The notes beneath the pieces were generated by a model that saw nothing but the letters and a program-made list of their open reading frames with translations, did not search any database and had not been told where the DNA came from. Source: Salticus scenicus (Eukaryota > Arthropoda > Arachnida > Araneae > Salticidae). Taken from it: a stretch of DNA of 64,000 bases. The translations under genes and the position numbers were made by a program. Below, piece after piece: positions 57,285 through 64,000 of the stretch; the first letter of the stretch is position 1, and each line of letters begins with the position of its first letter. The stretch is taken from assembly GCA_963930645.1 (NCBI GenBank), contig OZ005653.1, positions 213,610,684 to 213,674,683 of the forward strand. The letters are read 5' to 3'.

Positions 57285-57434
57285 TTAGCCAAATACTTCT
57301 TTAATTTGCTTTCCGGTCGCCAAGAGAAAGCGATAAGCCACCTCTCTATCCGCAACTGGCATACCACCGTCTGGCATTTTGCACTTTTTGACAAAAATCC
57401 AAGATTTACACTCATTGTCCTCGCAATATTTTTC
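57285..57434 (-). CDS. Short coding-like segment, unidentified
   Basis: On the minus strand, after TAA and an AG, about 46 codons are open: YCEDNECKSWIFVKKCKMPD, then GGMPVADREVAYRFLLATGK and QIKEVFG, stop at 57285-57287. The composition is protein-like and the DNA is GC-richer than the flanks. It lies about 330 bp upstream of the MULE remnant on the same strand and might be an N-terminal exon of that element or a piece of another gene. Confidence 0.35.
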   Translation of the reverse strand, partial: EKYCEDNECKSWIFVKKCKMPDGGMPVADREVAYRFLLATGKQIKEVFG

Positions 57435-57960
57435 TATAATTTACAGTAAATTATAAATTTTTTGTCGTTTCTTTAAAACATTACGCTACTAGCAAAAAAA
57501 ATTTTGTGATTGTAATTTGAACAGTTACATCAATTAAATTTCCCTCTATATTCGAAGCAACAAATGTTAATCGCAATGCGCCGATGGCTCAATGTCGAAT
57601 AAGTGTATATAAGTGTCTGTATATAAGTGCCGTATATAAATCTGTATATAAGTGTCAAATATTCGGAGTTGCCGTAGACTTGACTTTTTTATCAGACTCT
57701 CACCAGTACATTCATGCAGTATTTTTTATATTAATTTATCTATGATGCATAGTCTTAAAGATAGCTATAAAAACATTTCTGGGAGAAGAATCAGTGATAA
57801 TAAAGGTCCCGTAGTAACCTTAAATATATTAATGTTAAACCAGAAAAGAAGAAAAAACGTAAATTCTGTCTACATTAAAAAATAGCAATTGTAAATTCTC
57901 CGCGTTTTTGCAAACTTCCATTTTATATATGGAAACAAGGGTTCATTCACAAATGTGAAA
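57435..57960. other. AT-rich spacer
   Basis: No gene; contains a short tandem of GTATATAAGTGTC-like words at 57604-57657. Confidence 0.5.
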
Positions 57961-58320
57961 GTTTGTATCAGAAGAAAACTATCCCAGCAAACACAGAACT
58001 ATCATATTGACATCAAAATGATATCTTACGCCAAACACGAAAGGTATCATTACGATGCCAGCGATTCTTAACTTTTCTGTGTCGAAACTGTCCGCGAAAT
58101 CGATACCCGTAGCGATACGGGAATAGGTGTCGGTCCGGCATCGCATACCTGATACAGATACGAACGCCACCGATAGCTCCGATACGAAAATGTTATAAAA
58201 ATGACACTTTATCGATACCTTTATGTTGCCATTTCGATCCTTATTTTTGACGCTTATATGATACATATCGGACTTGTGCCAAGCTGCCGACAGTTATTCG
58301 AAAGTCGGCGTTTCCTGTCA
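57961..58320. other. GC-richer CGATAC-dense patch
   Basis: Starts near TATCCCAGCAAACACAGAAC and is dense in CGATAC/GATACG words. A 95-codon minus-strand frame covers it (57979-58266) but I recognise no domain. Could be the end of an unidentified repeat. Confidence 0.35.
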
Positions 58321-61020
58321 ATTTTAATATGCATATTTTTAATATTTTCTATACATAAACACAAAATAATTATTTTTATAGGTATCGATTTCTTTTCTTT
58401 AAATATATATATACATTTAACTATATTTTAACGGTACAGTGAAATGTTGGTAACTCTGACAATAATAAATTAAATAAAAATCAGCAGTTTAAAAATATAT
58501 TTACTTAAAAGTTTCAAAAATTCATTAGTTCATTTTTCGCACTTGACGATTAAATAAAACCATAATTTAAATTAAATATATATATATGTATGTATGTATT
58601 TCATTATGACATGTAATTACTTTTTTTTTTTTTTTTTTTTAAGTTTTAAGTAGTCCCATTTGAATGATTTACTAAATCAAAACTAAGAATTATTAAAAGT
58701 AAATCCATTTTAAAAATTCTGTTATGGACAATCTTTATTGTAATTAAAAAGCAACTAATTAAAGCTTTGGGTTTATCCACTAATATATATATAAATAGAT
58801 CTATCAAAGCATTCTTTTTCTTTAAAAAGAAAGGCTTTCATAAATTATTTTGATTTTAGTAAATTATTATATATAAATTCCTTTTTCTTAAAAAAATATA
58901 CATATATATATATAAGTTTTATTTTTATTATTAATTATTATTCTATAAATATGAACAGTCCATAAAAATGTTTCATAAAAGGCATATTTATATATGTGTT
59001 TGCAGGCAGTGTTTCGATATTCCAGAGCATTGCATAGCTCTCTCCACCAGAAAATCACTTTCAACTTAATTAAACCACAATTTAGTATTATACAGAGATT
59101 TCTTGTGAATAATGCTACGGAATGTTTGCAGTTTTGTATGTAAATAAATTCATTCTACCTACTGCAGAACAACTTTATTTGTTCTCTAACTATATAAATG
59201 GCATTTATATCCTTATTAGCAGCTAATTTGTTACACACTACATCTTTACTATTGAAAGAGAGGAATATTACATCAGAAGACAAACCAGCCTAGAAACAAT
59301 CCATTATCCCCCCCCCCCCTTCCAAAATGACTTATGATTTTGAATAAAAAATTATTGTTGGTCAGTGCAATATAAAATAGGGTAGAGTGTAAAATTTGCA
59401 CCCCCCCCCTCTTTCAACAGGTTAGGTATGACCCTAGAAAAAGTTTCAGCTTTCACTATGAGAACAAATGAAACACACACAGTACAAGGAAGTGGGGTGT
59501 AGTATTAGAGTGTTTGAATTTATGTGTGGGAGGTATTGAGATAAGTCTCAGCAAGGTTTTCTTTTATAATTTGAATTAAAAATTGTTTACATTTTTAATT
59601 AAATTAATTAAAAAAATATATTTAATACATTACAGATTTTTTCAGCAATTTTTTTTATTTATTTATTTTTTTTTTTTTTTAACAAGAAAAAATGTGTTAA
59701 TTTTTTAAGATAAAATAAATGAATAATTTAAGGGAAAATACTTTATATTACATTTAGATAAAATTTCATTAGTGATTTGTTTCAATGTTTTATGTAATTT
59801 TTTTTATTGAATCACAAATAAGTTTTGATTGTCTACTATTAATTGTATTCTTATTCATGCTACTTATACATAAAAAATTCTGAGTCAACAATAGCTGTTG
59901 CTCAACTGTTTGACGTCACATTTAACGTCTATTTCAATTATTTTATAATTGTCAAATTTTGTGTTTTTTGGGAGAACTGCCAGTAAATTTGTGCACAAGG
60001 GTCAAGCACAAATTTTCTCAAGACGATTTCACTAATTTATAATTAGTTTACATTGGAAAAATTTTCAAAATAAAACAATCTATTTGATGCACTTACTCAG
60101 CATTTTTTTTTTTTTTGTAAGTTTTAATTGCATTATTCGCAATAAAATTTTTGACATTATCCTTGAAGTTTTGTTTCCCAGATGGCAAAGAGGTTCCGCT
60201 TTTGAAGTTGGTAGACTAGAAATACTGGATTTGATTCCAATCTGTGCTTAACAACTTTGTGGTAAGTTTTCTGAGTTTTTTTCTGAAATTCGATTAAATA
60301 CAGGATAAAACCATTTAGAAAGACCCTCACTCTTCCAAGTTCTAATACCTTTGTGTAGTCAACCAGCTGTAATACTTTATTACATTGTTTGCCTAAACCA
60401 TTGTATGAAGCACAGCACTATTGAAGCCCTAAGACTACCATGAGATGTAGATACTGAATCAAGTCACTCCATGCCATTCACATCTATGCCTAGCACGCTT
60501 ACCAGACAGTTTGCAATAAGAGATACTTACCATGAATTCCTTTGTATTCTGGTTTTCTTGTCACTCACAGATGAAACATTGAATTTTTCTTTTGAAACAA
60601 TTTGAAGTTTAGCAATTAAAATTTTTAATTTTTTTTTTTTTTTTTTTTTTTTTGTTTTTTGTAATTTTCTTCCTTCAACATTTGTACAAAAAGATCAAGG
60701 TTCTGAGCTTGATTTTTACACAAAATATGTTTTTTTGAAATGCAATTCGCATGTTGTGGCCCCTAATTTGAAACACCAGATACATTGGTTTAACAGAGAA
60801 TTATTTTATAATTTTTTGTTCCATATTATTGCATTATGAAAAAAAAAAAAAAAAAGATAAAATAAATATGTGATGATAATAACAGGAAACTTGGTGTTGG
60901 AATATTAAAACCCGAATAAACTACTACGTCAGAAACAGCGAAGAAAAATATTTGAGATGCATACAGCTGTTTCGGTAGCCTTAAGCATACCGTCATAAAA
61001 TACCGAGCGGAAATTTACTG
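58321..61020. other. AT-rich non-coding stretch
   Basis: No gene supported. Poly-T at 58621-58640 and 60630-60653, C-runs at 59310-59320 and 59401-59409, (TA)n near 58900. 60170-60560 is less AT-rich and may be an old repeat; every frame there has stops. Confidence 0.45.
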
Positions 61021-61177
61021 CAATTAAATTTTTTAATAAAGCTATTTTCACTATATGTCAATAAGCTGTTGTAAGACCTGAAACAGGAAAAAGGCACTGC
61101 ATGTGCCACCGAACGGGAGTTTTATAAACTTCGATTTTTCAAGGATCGCGAACCAGCTGGTCGCCGAAGGCGGCTAG
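61021..61177 (+). mobile_element. Helitron 3' end, copy 1 (5' part not recognised)
   Basis: Matches 63160-63317. Ends GGTCGCCGAAGGCGGCTAG followed by T: a hairpin (CGCC-GAA-GGCG) and terminal CTAG (61174-61177), the classic Helitron 3' signature. An upstream hairpin GGCAC-TGCAT-GTGCC lies at 61093-61107. Confidence 0.75.
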
Positions 61178-61660
61178 TACTTCATAAAAATCGTCAAATT
61201 TAAAACAAATGCTTCAGAAAAATCAGACAACTTAAAGAAATTTAAAAAATAAAATAAAAATAAATACAAAAATTGGCATTTAGAAAAGGATAACCATAAA
61301 ATGCAAGAACTCTCGAAAATTCTTTCGGGCTGAAAGAAAACATGATCCTCTGTCAGCTGAGCGCAGTATATATGAGTGCTGCAAACAAAGCGGTAACACA
61401 TCTCACACAAATAAATTAAAAAGAAAATTAAAAACCCAAAAGTGGGCGGTGTTAAAATTTAAAAAAGGAAAAAAGGTGGGGTTAAACAATTAAAAAATAA
61501 TCGTAAAAGGAAAATTCGAAATTAAAACGCACAATAAATGAGAAAAAAATAAGGGGGGGGGGGTAATTTAACAAACAAAACAATAAAAAGAAAACAGACT
61601 TATTCACAAATCTATTCACTTGGCGCAAGAAGCCCACAGAAGTGACAAAAATTATATATA
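61178..61660. other. Spacer between Helitron ends
   Basis: AT-rich and A-rich; a G-run at 61553-61562. The minus frame 61174-61410 is unremarkable. Confidence 0.5.
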
Positions 61661-63317
61661 TCTATAATAATAAAAGAAGATGGATGTCTGTCTGTCTGTG
61701 CATCTATACGTTCAGCCCCTACTGAACGCAGAAGTACAAAATTTGGCATGAAGGTGCTCAGAAGCCTTCCCGAGGGGCTCCTAAAAACAAAATACAGAAA
61801 TTTTAATTAGATCGGGAGTTATTAATTAAAACGTCGAGCAATGTCTAATTAAAAAGCGAACTGATCGTATTTTCCGTCCTCAAGTAGAATTCAGCGTGTT
61901 CCTCGAAAGAAGAAACACAGAGAGAAAATTTTGCGTGTTTTTGTAAAGCCATCCCAACTTAGCAGTTGCAGATATTGTGGAAATACACCTGTACCACAAG
62001 AAAGAGCATTTATTACCGATTCTTACGTTAAAATTTTTTTTGAAAAATATGGATTTTTTATATTTTTAAAAAAAGTTTTAAAAAGGGTCCAAAATTTCTC
62101 CTTTTCTCGGTCGTCTTTTTTGAATCGCCCTGTACGACCGAGTAACTGTTCCATTTCTTAACAATTGGTATATTTGGAAAGCTCATTTAATCCTCTCTTT
62201 CGAACCATATAAACATTTTAACAAAATACGGATTAGTGATCCATATTTTTAGATTTTACGAAACATCGATTTTTTCACAAAACATTTTATAACTCAAAAT
62301 CTTTTAGAGATAAATCATTTCTTTTTCTTCTTTTTTGTATATAGATCTCGGTTAGACGATTCACATCTCAAAAGATTGAAACATTTTTTCAAAAACTGAA
62401 TTAGTAATAATTTTTTTAATTTTATGCATAAACCATTCCATACCACGAATTCTAAATATGATTATATTATTTTTAATGCATCATTCGAAAGATATTTTAA
62501 AGTACAATTATATTATCGAAAGTGGAATTTGAGATTTCACTCGATTTACATGTTTTGTGGTCTCCTGAATCAGTTTTCTTTTGTATCTCAGCTACTAATT
62601 AAAATAATTTCATAAGTAATACATCATTTGAAAGCTTTGTTGATATGGAATTGAACAGTAGATTACAGAAATTTCTACTGCCAGATGGCACTGTAATATT
62701 TTAAAATTTCAATATTTCAAATTCTGATTAAATTATTTTTAATACATCATTCGAAAGATATTTTAAAGTACTTTTATATTATCAAAAGTGAAATTCGAGA
62801 TTTCACCTGATTTACACGTTTTTAGGTTTCCTGATTAGGTTTTCTTTTGTATCTCAGCTACTAATTAAAATAATTTCATAAGTAATACATCATCTGAAAG
62901 TTTTGTTGATTTGGAATTGAACAGTAGATTACAGAAATTTCTACCACCAGATGGCGCTATAATATTTTAAAATTTCAATATTTCAAATTCTAACGACCGA
63001 GGAAGGTGTTGTAAGTTATAAAACGGGGATAAGGCCCCACCGAGTGGGACTTTGCTACAATCAGAAATTTGAAAGATCCTAACATGGTGAGAGAACAGGC
63101 TGTTACAGGTATTGAAACAGGAAGAGGATGCCACAGGCGCTACCGAGCTGGAATTTACTGCAATTAAATTTTTCAATAAAGCTATTTTCACTATATGTCA
63201 ATAAGCTGTTGTAAGACCTGAAACGAGAAAAAGGCGCCACAAGCGCCACCGAGCGGGAGTTTCGTAAAGTCGGATTTTTCAACGGTTGCGAACCAGCTGG
63301 TCGCCAAAGGCAGCTAA
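61661..63317 (+). mobile_element. Non-autonomous Helitron, 1657 bp
   Basis: 5' end TCTATAATAATAAAAGAAGA preceded by A; 3' end GGTCGCCAAAGGCAGCTAA (CTAA at 63314-63317) followed by T. Insertion is thus between A and T, with no target duplication, as expected for Helitrons. TGGATGTCTGTCTGTCTGTG follows the 5' end. The interior has a 266-bp tandem (62479 on) and three modules of TGTTGTAAG...GCGCCACCGAGCGG type near 63008, 63100 and 63206. No Rep/helicase gene. The 76-codon frame at 61931 contains CRYCGNTPVPQ and is unrecognised. Confidence 0.75.
62479..62990 (+). repeat. 266-bp tandem repeat inside the Helitron, two units
   Basis: CATCATTCGAAAGATATTTT starts at 62479 and, within a few bases, 62745. 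The downstream CCAGATGGC motifs at 62681 and 62947 are exactly 266 bp apart. The second reads CCACCAGATGGCGC (62944-62957), a full match to the CTCF core pattern. Confidence 0.9.
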
Positions 63318-63656
63318 TATATATATAAATTGAAAAAGCAATAATTACAAAACTTGGAATAAACACCATAAAATGCAAGAATTGGCAACAATTGTTTTGG
63401 GTCAAAAGAAAACAACTTTTTGTCAGGCGGACAAAGCAGCAATGCACCTTGCCGATATATCCAATATTAAAAGGATGAATATTGTAATGAATATATAAAT
63501 AGCACTTGTTTTTATGTAATTTTAGGTATTAGTTTATTTTTAGAAGTGAGGCCCTTATACGTGGTGTGGAGATTCTGCAAAATTTAATTTTTCGGGAAAC
63601 GAAATTACATTAGTGCGGCCCGTACGTGAATGCAGCCCACATGCCAGTTTTTACAG

Positions 63657-63687
<31 letters not shown>

Positions 63688-64000
63688 AGCACCTGTCACT
63701 CAGTAAAATCACGTTTGTTATGAGCCAAAGTAATTTTATTTTAAGCGGCTGATTTATATATCTTTCAAATATTCCCAAACTGTAGAAAAAGTATTTCTTC
63801 TACTAATTTCAGGGGTGATTGTGACTCAAAGGTAAAAACCCTGAAAATTAGAGCCTCAAATTAGAAAAAACCCAAAATATCAGATAATACTCAAACTATT
63901 TAGGCCAGAAGCCCTCAATCCTTTTACATTTCATTCACATATCACCTGGATAACAAATGAACAACCAATGAAAGAAAAAATAACTTTATAGGAAATATAA
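63318..64000. other. AT-rich stretch to the window end
   Basis: No gene recognised. (TA)n at 63657-63684. The minus frames between 62967 and 63447 overlap the Helitron end and are not credible. Confidence 0.5.

Overview
The window is strongly AT-rich eukaryotic DNA dominated by transposable elements. It has many (TA)n, poly-A and poly-T tracts, tRNA-derived SINEs, spliced-gene signals, Tc1/mariner, hAT, MULE and Helitron-type DNA elements, a Ty3/gypsy LTR retrotransposon and a GIY-YIG retroelement fragment. No prokaryotic features (operons, ribosome binding sites, rRNA, CRISPR) are present. The mix suggests an invertebrate, most likely an arthropod and possibly an arachnid; that placement is inference from repeat style only.

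Layout. 1-1230: 3' part of a decayed Tc3-like element. 3.3-4.8 kb and 11.4-12.5 kb: two copies of a non-coding element (family B) with a terminal hairpin. 5.1-6.2 kb: ~173-bp tandem repeat, a dispersed repeat and a perfect hairpin. 9.8-11.2 kb: inverted repeats. 16.9-18.7 kb: almost complete Tc1-like element. 20.1-23.0 kb: a 465-bp MITE followed by a complete-ended DD41D mariner-type element, both in (TA)n tracts. 23.1-25.8 kb: repeat X and tRNA-derived SINEs. 27.7-28.1 kb: coiled-coil gene remnant. 28.4-29.3 kb: family A element holding a 67-bp satellite. 29.6-31.0 kb: tandem repeats of ~178 and ~318 bp. 31.3 kb: MITE. 34.7-37.3 kb: the only likely host-gene signals, namely a signal-peptide-like exon (minus) and two plausible terminal exons (plus) with canonical splice sites and a poly(A) signal. 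37.5 kb: tRNA-Ser-derived SINE with a 12-bp target-site duplication. 40.9-47.1 kb: second family A element split by a 5.15-kb Ty3/gypsy element with 301-bp LTRs. 48.2-49.1 kb: hAT-like non-autonomous element. 49.1-51.4 kb: ~1 kb direct duplication with mariner fragments. 52.9-55.1 kb: tandem repeats leading into a GIY-YIG endonuclease fragment with inverted copies of its 3' end. 55.8-57.0 kb: broken MULE transposase. 61.0-63.3 kb: two related Helitron 3' ends, one belonging to a complete-ended 1.66-kb element.

All transposase, gag and pol genes seen here are broken by frameshifts or stops, so none should be active as it stands. The least damaged is the Tc1-like copy (one frameshift near the N-terminus). 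The most notable structural signal is that families A and B share internal sequence but have different termini, and in each the 5' motif matches the arm of that family's own 3' hairpin.
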